From an uncultured Isosphaeraceae bacterium (GTDB lineage Bacteria > Planctomycetota > Planctomycetia > Isosphaerales > Isosphaeraceae), in the NCBI GenBank assembly GCA_945957605.1, contig CAMFLR010000006.1, positions 62,001-126,000 of the forward strand: DNA of 64,000 nucleotides. The letters run 5' to 3'. Both the position numbers and the translations under genes were made by a program. This document shows, piece after piece, positions 44,908 through 54,305 of this stretch. Under the pieces are notes generated by a model. The model searched no databases. It saw nothing but the letters and a program-made list of their open reading frames with translations, and was not told the origin of the DNA. Within the stretch, counting starts at the first letter, position 1. Each line of letters begins with the position of its first letter.

Positions 44908-45014
44908 GGAACACCTCGGAGTTTGCGACGATTCTGGGCATCACGCTTATCGCCGTAGGACGAGAGCCAATTTCGCTTCGGATTCGTTCAAGAAACACGA
45001 CGCTAAACTTACAG

Positions 45015-45647
45015 TTAGAGCCGCGGCCATTCTGACCACCAAGAGGGCATGGTTGTGAATGCGTTGATAACGTTTGGAATCCACCAAGAGCCAACGACCA
45101 GCCAGAGGAAACACAACACAAGTTGAAACCCATCGAGCAACCCCGACCAGCGCCAGCGGCGGCTGGCGTACAGGCCGAAGATTGCTCCAGACGCGATAGG
45201 TCCGACGCTTTCAAAGAGATGAGACGATCTTATGAGATAAAAAAGGGTCAGCCGTACTTCGCGTGATCCCGGAGCTCTCGTCGTCTTGTAATCATTCTCC
45301 ATTTGGAGAAACTGCGGAGCGTACTTTGCAGCAATTCCACTCGGCAAAACCACCAACACAAGCACGAGCGAGGCCGCTAGACAGCCGACAAAGCCAGGAC
45401 CGCGCATCAGCCTTCTAAGCGACCGATGCGGCGGCAATAGAGCCACTGCAGTCGACGCGAGCGTCAGTGAGACGAGCGGCGGAATGAAGAACGAGCGATA
45501 AGCCAGAAATCGACTCGTGGGCTGCAACATGAACGGCCAACGTGCACCGGTAAAAAGAAACCAAAGCGGCAGAAGCCCGACGGCAAGAGCACCAAGCATT
45601 ATCGCCGCAGCGACGACATGCTTCACTCTCGTGTCGGGCTTCTCCAT
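45015..45647 (-). CDS. Small membrane protein, paralogue B
   Basis: A 210-residue protein with four or five hydrophobic segments (AAAIMLGALAVGLLPLWFLF, FFIPPLVSLTLASTAVALL, GFVGCLAASLVLVLVVLPSG, near-C-terminal LVLCFLWLVVGSWWIP). It is paralogous to the next gene (shared RRLMRGPGFVGCLAA-like block). It starts 15 bases after the ABC exporter stop, so it is probably co-transcribed with it. Its role is unknown; a partner of the exporter is possible. Confidence 0.7.
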   Translation of the reverse strand: MEKPDTRVKHVVAAAIMLGALAVGLLPLWFLFTGARWPFMLQPTSRFLAYRSFFIPPLVSLTLASTAVALLPPHRSLRRLMRGPGFVGCLAASLVLVLVVLPSGIAAKYAPQFLQMENDYKTTRAPGSREVRLTLFYLIRSSHLFESVGPIASGAIFGLYASRRWRWSGLLDGFQLVLCFLWLVVGSWWIPNVINAFTTMPSWWSEWPRL

Positions 45648-45662
45648 TCCATGGCCCCTTGC

Positions 45663-47645
45663 TTACCCGTTCATTTGCCCCGCTTCGACTTCACCGGTTG
45701 CAAACTGGTTGAACTCGATGTACTGCAAGTGGCGATAGAGCTTGCTTTGCGAGTGCATATCGCGAGGCGCTCCGCTTGCGTCGACGTGACCGTTCGATAG
45801 AACGATCACCTGGTCGCACGACCGAATCGTCGACAGACGATGCGGCAGGATGATCACCGTTCGGTTCTGCGAGAGCCGGCTTACTGTGTCATCAAGGTAC
45901 GCCTTCACCTCATCGGGAAGGTGATCCTGCGGTTCCTCGATGATCACGATCGAAGGATCGTGCAGGGCTGCACGAGCGAGACCGATTCGATATTGCTGGT
46001 CGGGCGACAGATAGGTCCCGAGCGGCCCAATCTGCGTGTCGTAACCTTGCGGCAGGTCCTGAATGAACGAGTGGGCGTGCGCGAGTTTGGCAGCTTCCAT
46101 CACGCGAGGCAGGTCGTAGCTTTCATCACCAAGTGTGATGTTCGCCAGCACGGTATCGCTGAAGACCAGGTCGGCCTGAAGCACGGTCGAGACCTGAGCG
46201 CGAATTGATTCGAGCGTCACGTCTTTCAAGTCGATGCCATCGACTTTGACACGGCCAATCACAGGGTCGATCAGGCGAGGAATCAGGCAGACGAGCGCGT
46301 ATTTTGAATCGTCGTCGAGCCCCATGATCGCCACACGCGTGCCGGCGCGAATCTCGGCGTTCAAGCCGTCGAGAAGCTTGCGGCCCATCGCATTTTGCAG
46401 CGTCACGTTTTCAAACGTGATGCGATTCTTGAGCGGTGGCAGAAAACCCGCGCCGCCGGCTTGCTGAAGGTCGGGCGAGTGGTCGAGGTAGGTGAAAACC
46501 GCGTTGGCCGATCGGCCCGCCTGATCCTGGGCTTTCTTCATCCGCAGCCACTCAACCAACGGCACAACCAGGCCAGCGAGCGTCGCGACCAGGAAGAAGA
46601 TTGCAACGGGCGAATGCTGACGAACGACCACAGTCGACGTCAACACGCCAGCCGCAGCAACCGCCGCCGAGCCGATCACCAGGAAGAGCAACGCGTTGCC
46701 GTTCCCCGGCGCGACCATCCGACGAACGTCCGCGTCGGTGTAGCGTTCGAGGTGTTCGTCGAACCGCGTCTTGTCGACGTTCTCCATGCCGAACACGCGG
46801 ACGATTCGCAGCAAGCTCAAGTCTTCTTGAAGTGCGCTGAGATGAATGGCAGCGTCACGCGTGGCGACCGTGAGGATGTCGGCACTCGAACGTCGCAGCA
46901 CGCGCGTCACTAGCCAGATCAGAGCGCCGAGCGCGGCGAGGAAGAGGGTCGACTTCCAATCGACAAGCAGCAAGAACGTGAGCAGGCCGAGGACGAGAAT
47001 CGGTACGCGCGACTCGACGTCGAGTGAGTTGAAGAGGCTGTTGCGGATGTCGTTCACTTCGCGTGTGAAGAGGTTGACGACCGGGCCTGTGCCCTCGTTC
47101 GGCAAGCTCGACTCACCGAGGCGGTACATCTGGCGATGAATTTGGCGGCGAAGCGACGCAGCGGTATCGCAGGCGACGATCGCCAGCGACTTGCGGCGAA
47201 TGCGGCTCATGAGCGTGAGCAAAAGGATCAGCGCGAACGCCGTCGCGGTGAGCGTTTGCAGCGCGCCGGCGTTCGTGTGAAGCGACGGAACCGCTTCAAC
47301 CGCAGTCAGCGCGATCATCCCGCCGAGGCTGTGAATGGGGTGCGGGCTATTGAAATTCGCGGCGACGAGCGGGAACAGGCCCGAGTCGTCGACGATCGCG
47401 AGATTTCCTTTTTGGCCCGTCGCGCGGCTTTGTGCCCAGTCGGGCAGAACGGCAAGGGTGCCGCTATCTATGAGTGCGGTGCCGCGCGTCGTGACGAGCA
47501 CGCCAAGCAGACCGACCGTGGCAAGTAATCCCAGGACGAGTACCGACTGAAGGGTGCCGAGAAGCTGGGCTCGGAAGACTGCGCCTTGCCGGGTGCCAAG
47601 AAGCTTCCGGGCCCGTTCAAACGCCACGGTTGACATGCGTTTCAA
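45663..47645 (-). CDS. ABC exporter-like protein with degraded nucleotide-binding domain
   Basis: A 660-residue type I exporter architecture. The membrane part (about 20-370) has six hydrophobic segments. An external segment between helices 1 and 2 (about 55-130) holds SRATGQKGNLAIVDDSGLF. The nucleotide-binding part has Walker A replaced by GLDDDSKYA (442-450), which keeps Lys448 but loses the glycines and Ser/Thr. The signature LSGGQ is LSPDQ (546-550), and Walker B ends in IVIIEEP (Glu570, normally Asp). The H loop His602 remains. ATP hydrolysis is therefore doubtful. Comparable motifs may occur in other planctomycete proteins. Two small membrane paralogues follow it. Confidence 0.85.
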   Translation of the reverse strand: MKRMSTVAFERARKLLGTRQGAVFRAQLLGTLQSVLVLGLLATVGLLGVLVTTRGTALIDSGTLAVLPDWAQSRATGQKGNLAIVDDSGLFPLVAANFNSPHPIHSLGGMIALTAVEAVPSLHTNAGALQTLTATAFALILLLTLMSRIRRKSLAIVACDTAASLRRQIHRQMYRLGESSLPNEGTGPVVNLFTREVNDIRNSLFNSLDVESRVPILVLGLLTFLLLVDWKSTLFLAALGALIWLVTRVLRRSSADILTVATRDAAIHLSALQEDLSLLRIVRVFGMENVDKTRFDEHLERYTDADVRRMVAPGNGNALLFLVIGSAAVAAAGVLTSTVVVRQHSPVAIFFLVATLAGLVVPLVEWLRMKKAQDQAGRSANAVFTYLDHSPDLQQAGGAGFLPPLKNRITFENVTLQNAMGRKLLDGLNAEIRAGTRVAIMGLDDDSKYALVCLIPRLIDPVIGRVKVDGIDLKDVTLESIRAQVSTVLQADLVFSDTVLANITLGDESYDLPRVMEAAKLAHAHSFIQDLPQGYDTQIGPLGTYLSPDQQYRIGLARAALHDPSIVIIEEPQDHLPDEVKAYLDDTVSRLSQNRTVIILPHRLSTIRSCDQVIVLSNGHVDASGAPRDMHSQSKLYRHLQYIEFNQFATGEVEAGQMNG

Positions 47646-47814
47646 TCCTGGCGGTTCGCAGCCCGCCTTGCTGTTGAACGCCGGCCGCTCTCCCTGAGCA
47701 CCGGCGTTCCAGTCGTTGTTTCACGTCCTGAGTCGAGCGAAGGCGTCAAAGGCTACAAACCTGCGGTCGACCGACGAGCAAGAATACACGCCCAAAGAGG
47801 TGGGCGACGTCTCC

Positions 47815-48636
47815 TTACGCGAGGTCGCGATCCTCGAACAGCAAGAAGGCGAACATCAGGGCCGCGCCGGCATAAAGGGCGCAGTAACCGAGCGCGGGTA
47901 CCACATACCCGAGCCAGGGAATCAGCGTACCGGTCGAAATCGCCGGGCTGGCGTTGAAGAACTCGAGTTCGGGCAGTAAGAACGCAAACAGGTTCGCCAT
48001 GAAGTGAACGAGCTCGTTCGCCTTCCCATTCTTGGTCGCCTCGACGAGAATCGGCGTGAGGTGGCCAAGGAAGAAGATCGCGATGCAGACGACGAGATTC
48101 ACGAGCATCGGCAGACGCGTCGAAATCGCCACGCTGATCGCCGTGATGACCGTCACTTCGAGGAACCCAAGCGCCAGGCCAGGAAGCACTTGCTTCACCT
48201 GATCGATCTGCCGGGCCACCTCGGCGACACCACCGCCCGCTTCACGCATGTCGTACGAATACTTGTACCAGACGCCGCCGCAGAAGGCTGCACCCAGCAC
48301 GAGGAACATCAGCAGCACGCCCAGCTCGATGCCGATGAACTTGCCGACGATGAACTGCCGGCGGTTGATCGGTTTCGAGAGCAGCGTGATGGCCGTTTTA
48401 CCTTCGATTTCTTCCGCAACGGTCGAGCTCGAGGTGAGCAGCGCGAGCAGGAGCGCGACGAACGAGATCGTCGTCAGCCCCGTGTCCTTGTACATCTTGA
48501 TGTCTTCGCCAAACGTGAAGTACGACACGAAGATCGACCAGAACAGCCAGAGCAAGGCGATGAACATCAGGACAAAAAAGGCCGGCTGGCGGATCGCTTC
48601 CTTGGCGGTAGCCAGAGCGATGGTGAAGGATTTCAT
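47815..48636 (-). CDS. ABC-2 type permease (NosY-like)
   Basis: A 273-residue membrane protein with about six helices: AKEAIRQPAFFVLMFIALLW, VALLLALLTSSSTVAEE, GIELGVLLMFLVLGAAF, and others through PWLGYVVPALGYCALYAGAAL. The motif EEIEGKTAITLLSKPINRRQFIVGKF is the NosY/ABC-2 signature. An ATP-binding partner is not adjacent, and the exporter downstream is of another type. It lies 169 bases upstream of the degraded exporter on the same strand. Confidence 0.85.
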   Translation of the reverse strand: MKSFTIALATAKEAIRQPAFFVLMFIALLWLFWSIFVSYFTFGEDIKMYKDTGLTTISFVALLLALLTSSSTVAEEIEGKTAITLLSKPINRRQFIVGKFIGIELGVLLMFLVLGAAFCGGVWYKYSYDMREAGGGVAEVARQIDQVKQVLPGLALGFLEVTVITAISVAISTRLPMLVNLVVCIAIFFLGHLTPILVEATKNGKANELVHFMANLFAFLLPELEFFNASPAISTGTLIPWLGYVVPALGYCALYAGAALMFAFLLFEDRDLA

Positions 48637-48732
48637 GGCTCGGTAGGGCTCAACTCGGGATGAGAAAAATGCGTCCAGACGATCGACGATCGCGGTAACA
48701 GGCAGCCCCCGACGAGAGGCAACGGCAAGCCG

Positions 48733-49014
48733 TTAGTAACGAATCTGAAATGATTGCGGAGGCTCGTCGGGAAGGACGGGAACGACCGACTCATCTGCGC
48801 GATGGATTTTCGCGCCAAGCTCGGCCCGAATCGCGTCGAGAAACTGGCGGAGTTGCGTGGGATCGCCCTGGGCTTCTAACTCGACATTGCGATCGGGAAG
48901 GTTCCGAACGAATCCGGACACCCCAAACGCTGGTGCGAGGCTGCTAGCGGTGGCTCGGAAGCCCACGCCCTGCACGCGTCCCTGGTAAATCACCCGCAGC
49001 CGCTCCCGCGACAT
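48733..49014 (-). CDS. acyP: Acylphosphatase
   Basis: A 93-residue acylphosphatase of normal length. The catalytic Arg20 is in GRVQGVGFR and Asn38 is in FVRNLPD; VELEAQGDPTQLRQFL completes the fold. It hydrolyses the carboxyl-phosphate bond of acyl phosphates. It is followed by the ABC-2 permease about 100 bases downstream on the same strand, without an obvious link. Confidence 0.95.
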   Translation of the reverse strand: MSRERLRVIYQGRVQGVGFRATASSLAPAFGVSGFVRNLPDRNVELEAQGDPTQLRQFLDAIRAELGAKIHRADESVVPVLPDEPPQSFQIRY

Positions 49015-49177
49015 CGGTCTCAGCTACGCTCCGAAGGCGGAAAAGGTTCGAATCGGCCGAACGCGAGCGCCGATTTCCTACCTCAAAGACTGTATCACCT
49101 GCGAATGGGGTAAGACAAGCGACTTGCGGTATTTAAGCCGTAAAACAGCCGCAAATTTGCCCTCGCCGAAACGCGAA

Positions 49178-49207
49178 GCGGACCTCGTCTCGAAAGACGA
49201 AGTCCGC
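49178..49207 (-). terminator. UUCG-loop terminator after the 455-residue secreted protein
   Basis: On the minus strand a 13-base stem (one G:U pair) closes a stable UUCG loop, at 49178-49190 and 49195-49207. A short U-containing stretch follows. It lies 38 bases after the stop at 49245. Confidence 0.7.
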
Positions 49208-49244
49208 GCTTTGATGTTCGCGTCGGATTATGACCGTCGGCCGA

Positions 49245-50612
49245 TCAAAGTCCGTTCAGCTCAACGCGTTCGACCGAAGCCGTGGCGGCCTGGACGTTGG
49301 CGACAGCCGAGCGGACGGGACCGATGCCCATGCCTTCAAACGTCGTGGCAGGCGTACCAGCCGAACCGCCAGCCTTGAGCGTAACGCTCGCCAGGCTGAA
49401 CGGGAGGTGGTTTTCGATCCGCATTGCGTTTGAGCCAACCGACTTACGAAGCGGCTTGACGCTTACGAATTCAGCGGCAATCGCCTTGTCGACAGCGCGG
49501 GCGACGTCGATCCCCTTGAGGGCCGAAGCAGCCGACGTTTCCTTGAAGTTCGTGCTGCCCAACGAGGTCCACTCAGCACTCTGGCCGATGCCCGCCGCGT
49601 GACGGACTACGACCTTACCCGAGGTCGAACCGACCTTGCTGTCGGTCAGGTTCAGGACGATGTGCATCGCCGGAGCGCTGGCCTTGGGCAGGTCCTTCGA
49701 GACGACGACGCGCACCGGAAGGCCAAGCACGCGAAGACCTTCCATCTCGGTCGCGAGACGAAGAGCGTCCTTCTCGAGACCGGCACCACCAACGACGGTC
49801 ACGAACAGACGAGCGTCGGAAAGGTAGGTCGGGTCAACGAGTTCGGTCGAGCTCGAGGCGTCGAGGGCATCGACGAACCGGGCGGCGAGGGCCACTTCGT
49901 AGCGGTTCACGTACTTGTCGCCCTGGCCAAGCATCGTCGAGAAGGTCACGCCGTTGGCGACGTTCCACATCGTGGCCTGGGCGGTGCCGAGGCTGGTACC
50001 GAACGTGCCGAGCGAGCGGAGAGCCTTGCGAACGCGAGCGTCACGGGAGTAGTCGTCGACGTCCATCAGCGTCAGCTTGTCCTTGCCGGTCGGCGAAGGG
50101 AGGCCGAAGTTGAGGCAGACGGCGGGAAGGTCGACGTCGGCCGACTGGCCGGCGGGAATCGTAACGCTCGCGCGATTTTTCTCGGCAGTTGGGGCCACGG
50201 AGCGGAAACCGACCGGCGGGTTGCCGGCGGGAGCGAAGTTCCCGAATGCACCAGGCTGATTGTTGGGAGCGCCCAGGCCCATGTTCTGGAGCGGTCCGCC
50301 ACCGCCCGCACCACCGGCCTGACCGACGGCCGAAGCCGCCACAAGCCCTGGCGGCAGAACGACATTGAGTCGCTTGTTCGACGTGTTCTTGATCGAGAGC
50401 TTGACGGCGGTCTGGCCATGCCCGCGGACATCAACCGCAAGAGCGCCCGACTTCTTGCCGTCGAGAATCTTGACCGTCTCAGCCTGGGCGTCGGCAGTGG
50501 GCACCGGGTCCGCGGGCTCCGCGGCCAGGCTCACAGAAGCGCCCAGGGTCACGAAAGAAAGCATGCCTGCGGCCGAAAAGGCCCGGACCAGGCCGAGGTG
50601 TCGCCAAAACAT
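49245..50612 (-). CDS. Secreted hypothetical protein (455 aa)
   Basis: From ATG 50612 the product is 455 residues. It has a signal peptide (residues 1-31, ending SVSLAAEP), then a beta-rich part (VKLSIKNTSNKRLNVVLPPG) and a Gly/Asn-rich linker (VGQAGGAGGGGPLQNMG). The middle of the protein has an alpha/beta look (DARVRKALRSLGTFGTSLGTAQ and an ARFVDALDAS block). The C-terminus (SLASVTLKAGGSAGTPATTF) returns to beta. An in-frame start at 50678 precedes a basic stretch without a hydrophobic signal. I do not recognise the family. It follows the TIG/PPC protein gene on the same strand, 172 bases downstream. Confidence 0.75.
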   Translation of the reverse strand: MFWRHLGLVRAFSAAGMLSFVTLGASVSLAAEPADPVPTADAQAETVKILDGKKSGALAVDVRGHGQTAVKLSIKNTSNKRLNVVLPPGLVAASAVGQAGGAGGGGPLQNMGLGAPNNQPGAFGNFAPAGNPPVGFRSVAPTAEKNRASVTIPAGQSADVDLPAVCLNFGLPSPTGKDKLTLMDVDDYSRDARVRKALRSLGTFGTSLGTAQATMWNVANGVTFSTMLGQGDKYVNRYEVALAARFVDALDASSSTELVDPTYLSDARLFVTVVGGAGLEKDALRLATEMEGLRVLGLPVRVVVSKDLPKASAPAMHIVLNLTDSKVGSTSGKVVVRHAAGIGQSAEWTSLGSTNFKETSAASALKGIDVARAVDKAIAAEFVSVKPLRKSVGSNAMRIENHLPFSLASVTLKAGGSAGTPATTFEGMGIGPVRSAVANVQAATASVERVELNGL

Positions 50613-50784
50613 CGCGTTGGACCTTTCTGGACGGGGGCTGCCCTTGATCATCCATCCATCAACTTTAAAGACGCCCACGAGATGGTTCGCCGATTCGGCA
50701 CCCGATCGGTCGTCTCCGGTCGACAGACGCCGGTTTCGTCCGGCAACTCGGGTCCAGGTTGTGTAGACGACCCGAACCTCCGGG

Positions 50785-53325
50785 TTATTCGATCCGGCCT
50801 CGTCCTTTTTCTTCGGCAGTACGAACAGAAATCATCGGTCGAATTCGGGATTCGATCGCAACTGCCCCGCGCGGCATCCGCGCGATCGCGATAATCCGCA
50901 TCGGCACCGGCTTGGTGGTGATTCGCGCATCGGCCGACGCTTCGAGCGTGAGCATCGTCTCCGTGTCTTGCTCCTTGAGCGAAACCGGTGCCAGTTTCAC
51001 CCCCCGCGGGGCACCTTCGAGCTTGAAGTCGATCTCGACGTCCGCCCCCAGTTGGCGGCGCACCTCCACCCATACCGACTTCGACTCGCCGGGCGCGAGT
51101 TCGATCGGCTCATCGCGTAGAAGGATGTCCTTCAACGGCGATCGCACGATGACGAACACGACCTGAGTGATCGGCTTACCACCACTGAGCGCGTACGAGA
51201 TCGTGACCGGATAGACCCCCGGCACCGCCTTGGGCGACGCGAGGACGCGAACGATCACATCGCCCGGATTCTCCGACTCACTGTCGGGCACAGACGCACC
51301 GGAAAGAATGACCGTGTTCGTCGCCAGTCCCACTCCTTCGGCTTTGGCATCGAAGGTGAAACCAGGGTCGGCCAGCGGCGAGACGTCGAAATCGAGACCG
51401 AGATCGAGCCGATCTCCTGCAAGCAGCACGCCCGGCACGCGCACACCAATCAGCTTTGGTGGCTCGGGCGGGCCGACGAGCCGGAACCGGTTCTCGCCAA
51501 TCACCCGCAGCGGCAAGCTGGTGATCGTTCGCGTGATCGGCGGCGCGGGGATCGTCGAGCCAACCGATTCCAGGCCGATGACCGCACTTGCCGTACGTTT
51601 GATCAAGACGCCGGGCTCGATCTCCGCGGTACCCACGACCCGCAACTCGCCGAGTCCCGGACTGGCATAAGACGCCACGCTGAGCGCGAGGTTATCCGCC
51701 CGCGCAACCGCGTTGACGATCCGCGGCGAGCCCCCCTTGTCTCCCGGCCCAAGAACATCAACCTTGAGCGGTTCAACCGTCACGCCCTCAGGCAGCCCTT
51801 CAACGCTCAATGTCACTGGACCTGGGCGTCCTTGCGGAATCACAATGAAGCTGATGGGAATCCGAGTGCCTGGCGCAACGTTGAACACGCCAAACAAGCC
51901 CGGAGTCGATTGCGTCATCCGACTCGCTGCCGTCGCGATCTGCCCATTCGAGTTCGGGTTACCGATCAGCAACTTGACCTCAAAATTGGGCCGCGACACA
52001 CCCACCGACAATCGATAACCGTACTCCGGTCCGCCTTCGCCATAGCGGTCAGTCAGTTCGATCGCGAGCTTCATATCCTTGGTCGCTTCGTATTCGAGCT
52101 CACTATCTGTGGAGCCCCCAGAGAGCCCCATCACATTCACGCGCCCTGTTCCACCGTCACCCTGGTCGTCATTTTCGGCGACGGTTGCGCCAGACTCGTC
52201 CTTGAGAGTTAGCACCGTATCGAGCCACGAGCCGATTGCCGCCGCCGAGGCCGAGACGCGAAACTTTTGCCCTTTTTTTACGGTGACCGTGTAACGATCA
52301 ACCTCATCACGCGCCGAGATCCGGCCGTTCATCGTTTGCCCGAGTGCGATGGTTCGTTCCGCGCTCGCTGTGGCGGGTTCGACTAGCTCCGATTCGGCAG
52401 AGTTTCCCACCGTGATGAGATTCGGCGAGGGCACCGGGCCATCTGGGCTCGCGAACAGACCAGGGTCGATCCGCACGCCTGGCGTGTTGGGAAGTGTCAC
52501 AGTCTTCGTAAGCGGTTTCTTGAGGTTGCCGCCCGAAATGGTCACTTCGACCGGCTTGCCCGGCGGGCCACCCAGCGGGAACAGACCGGTAGCGTACGGT
52601 TGCCTTGTCACGCGAAGTCGGTAGCCTGCGAGATCGTTTCCCGAATACGTGTTATCGCGGACCTGAACGATCACCGCCCCCTCGCGAGGGATTGTCACCC
52701 CCAGCCGCGCGTCGCGATCGTTGCTGCGCGACTCACGTGCCTGCGAAATCGCTGCACCATTCGGTTTTGTCGCCGTAAGAACCGGCGAAATCGAAGTCCC
52801 GACCCGCCGCGCTTCGAGGTCGAACGTGACGGTCGTACCCGGCGGCCCTTCGACGCGATAGTAGTCGACATCGGCCGCTGCGATCACGGCCGCAACAGCC
52901 GTTTCAATGGGCACAACCTGCGCTTCGCTGGGCCGATTGTTCGGCTCGACCTCGACCACCTGTTTGACGGTGTCGATTCTCGCCAGGAGGAGATTCGAAA
53001 CACCGTCGGCACCTTCGACGCGTAACTCGCGATATCCCGGGTCGGCGTTGGCATCGATCGCGACGGTCGCCACCGCCTGGTTCTCGCCCCTCGCCTCGAA
53101 GCTCGTCGTCTTGATCCCCGAGCCGCTGATCATGAGCTGCCGGATCTTCGATAGTCCGCGCCCGTTGAGCGTCCATTGCACCGAGGTGCCAACCGTTCCC
53201 CCCGGTGGAAAAACGCTGGAAATCACCGGCGGATTGACGGGTTTTCTTCCCGGACCTTGCGCTTTCGCATCGTCGACGAGCGCGCACAAAACTAATCCCG
53301 CACAAAGCAAAGAGAGCCATTTCAT
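50785..53325 (-). CDS. Secreted TIG/PPC-domain surface protein
   Basis: An 846-residue exported protein with a signal peptide (residues 1-22, ending DDAKAQ). An IPT/TIG-like beta domain occupies about 33-115 (PPVISSVFPPGGTVGTS). Two PPC-type domains follow: one at about 130-240 (VDYYRVEGPPGTTVTFDL) and one at about 340-450 (VDRYTVTVKKGQKFRVSA, SWLDTVLTLKDESG). The remainder is made of beta modules. The set is typical of planctomycete envelope proteins. It has no catalytic residues. It is probably an adhesive or matrix component. It precedes the 455-residue secreted protein on the same strand. Confidence 0.85.
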   Translation of the reverse strand: MKWLSLLCAGLVLCALVDDAKAQGPGRKPVNPPVISSVFPPGGTVGTSVQWTLNGRGLSKIRQLMISGSGIKTTSFEARGENQAVATVAIDANADPGYRELRVEGADGVSNLLLARIDTVKQVVEVEPNNRPSEAQVVPIETAVAAVIAAADVDYYRVEGPPGTTVTFDLEARRVGTSISPVLTATKPNGAAISQARESRSNDRDARLGVTIPREGAVIVQVRDNTYSGNDLAGYRLRVTRQPYATGLFPLGGPPGKPVEVTISGGNLKKPLTKTVTLPNTPGVRIDPGLFASPDGPVPSPNLITVGNSAESELVEPATASAERTIALGQTMNGRISARDEVDRYTVTVKKGQKFRVSASAAAIGSWLDTVLTLKDESGATVAENDDQGDGGTGRVNVMGLSGGSTDSELEYEATKDMKLAIELTDRYGEGGPEYGYRLSVGVSRPNFEVKLLIGNPNSNGQIATAASRMTQSTPGLFGVFNVAPGTRIPISFIVIPQGRPGPVTLSVEGLPEGVTVEPLKVDVLGPGDKGGSPRIVNAVARADNLALSVASYASPGLGELRVVGTAEIEPGVLIKRTASAVIGLESVGSTIPAPPITRTITSLPLRVIGENRFRLVGPPEPPKLIGVRVPGVLLAGDRLDLGLDFDVSPLADPGFTFDAKAEGVGLATNTVILSGASVPDSESENPGDVIVRVLASPKAVPGVYPVTISYALSGGKPITQVVFVIVRSPLKDILLRDEPIELAPGESKSVWVEVRRQLGADVEIDFKLEGAPRGVKLAPVSLKEQDTETMLTLEASADARITTKPVPMRIIAIARMPRGAVAIESRIRPMISVRTAEEKGRGRIE

Positions 53326-53479
53326 AGGATTTCGCCGGCTCCTCGGACAAGCGTCGCGACAACTCCTAAACTATCCGGACTGAACCATTCCGCAAGAGTG
53401 CAGTCAACAAATCGCCGGACGCAAACCTGGCAGGTTATAATCGCGAAATTCGGCTCAAGTGATTGCGGATGATCAAGAC

Positions 53480-54283
53480 ATGAACGTGCTTATTATTGGC
53501 GGCGGTGGTGGAATCGGTCGCGCGGTTGCAATCCAATTTGCAAGAACAGGTGGAGAGACGATCGGTCTCGTCGGTCGAACGCAGCAAACTTTGGATGACG
53601 CAGCTCAGTCCGCCGAAGCCTTCGGTAGCCGCGTTTGGAGCAAAGTCGCCGACGCTCTCGATGCGGACCAAATTCAGCAGGCCGTGGCAGGCTTCAAGGA
53701 ATTCGCAGGTGGTCTCGATGCCGTAATTTACGCCGCAGGACGATTCTGCGCCGTCGGACCTCTGGCGGCCGTTGATCACACAGATTGGTGGCGCGACGTC
53801 GAAACGACGTTGCGCGGATTTGCGAATGTCGTCCGCATCACTGTTCCGCATTTGAAGCGTTCGCAGAATCCAAGCTTGACCGCTTTGATCGGCCCGGGTC
53901 ATGCGCGCGAGCTTGCGTTTGGAACCGGCTATGGCAGCGCTCAGGCCGGCCTTGTGCGGTTGGTCGAATCGCTCCACGTCGAACTGGAGCCAAACGGGAT
54001 TCGGACGTACGCCGTCAATCCTGGCCTCGTGCCAACGTCGCTGATGAACCATCTGCTCGACGACACCGAGGCCCGGCGCTGGCTGCCGCAGTTCACAGAG
54101 GCGTTTGCCGAAGGCAAGGAAGTGGGACCGGAAGTCGCCGCTGAGATGATCGCCTGGCTTGCTTCGGCCCGCCCTGCAGAACTAAGCGGACGAGTCGTTC
54201 CCGCGCTCTTGCCACCCGAGATTCTGGCAACGCGCCTGGAACGAATTACCATGGATGATCGTGGCAAGCTCCGAATCACATAA
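53480..54283 (+). CDS. SDR-family protein with atypical active site
   Basis: A 267-residue protein from ATG 53480; GTG 53459 is an alternative start. The nucleotide-binding motif is LIIGGGGGIGRAVA (4-17). The YxxxK position reads YGSAQ, with Tyr151 present but Lys155 replaced by Gln, and the strand that normally ends in the catalytic Ser reads LTALIGPGHARE. PNGIRTYAVNPGLVPTSLM follows as in SDRs. The catalytic Ser and Lys are therefore missing, and the protein may bind a dinucleotide without classic dehydrogenase chemistry. A GyrI-like gene starts 22 bases downstream. Confidence 0.82.
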   Translation: MNVLIIGGGGGIGRAVAIQFARTGGETIGLVGRTQQTLDDAAQSAEAFGSRVWSKVADALDADQIQQAVAGFKEFAGGLDAVIYAAGRFCAVGPLAAVDHTDWWRDVETTLRGFANVVRITVPHLKRSQNPSLTALIGPGHARELAFGTGYGSAQAGLVRLVESLHVELEPNGIRTYAVNPGLVPTSLMNHLLDDTEARRWLPQFTEAFAEGKEVGPEVAAEMIAWLASARPAELSGRVVPALLPPEILATRLERITMDDRGKLRIT

Positions 54284-54305
54284 CCATTTTTTCCGGGAAC
54301 CATCG

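Noticed and set aside
49599-50894. 431-codon plus-strand frame opposite the 455-residue secreted protein
   Set aside because: The minus-strand gene has a signal peptide and good coding structure; the plus frame has neither.
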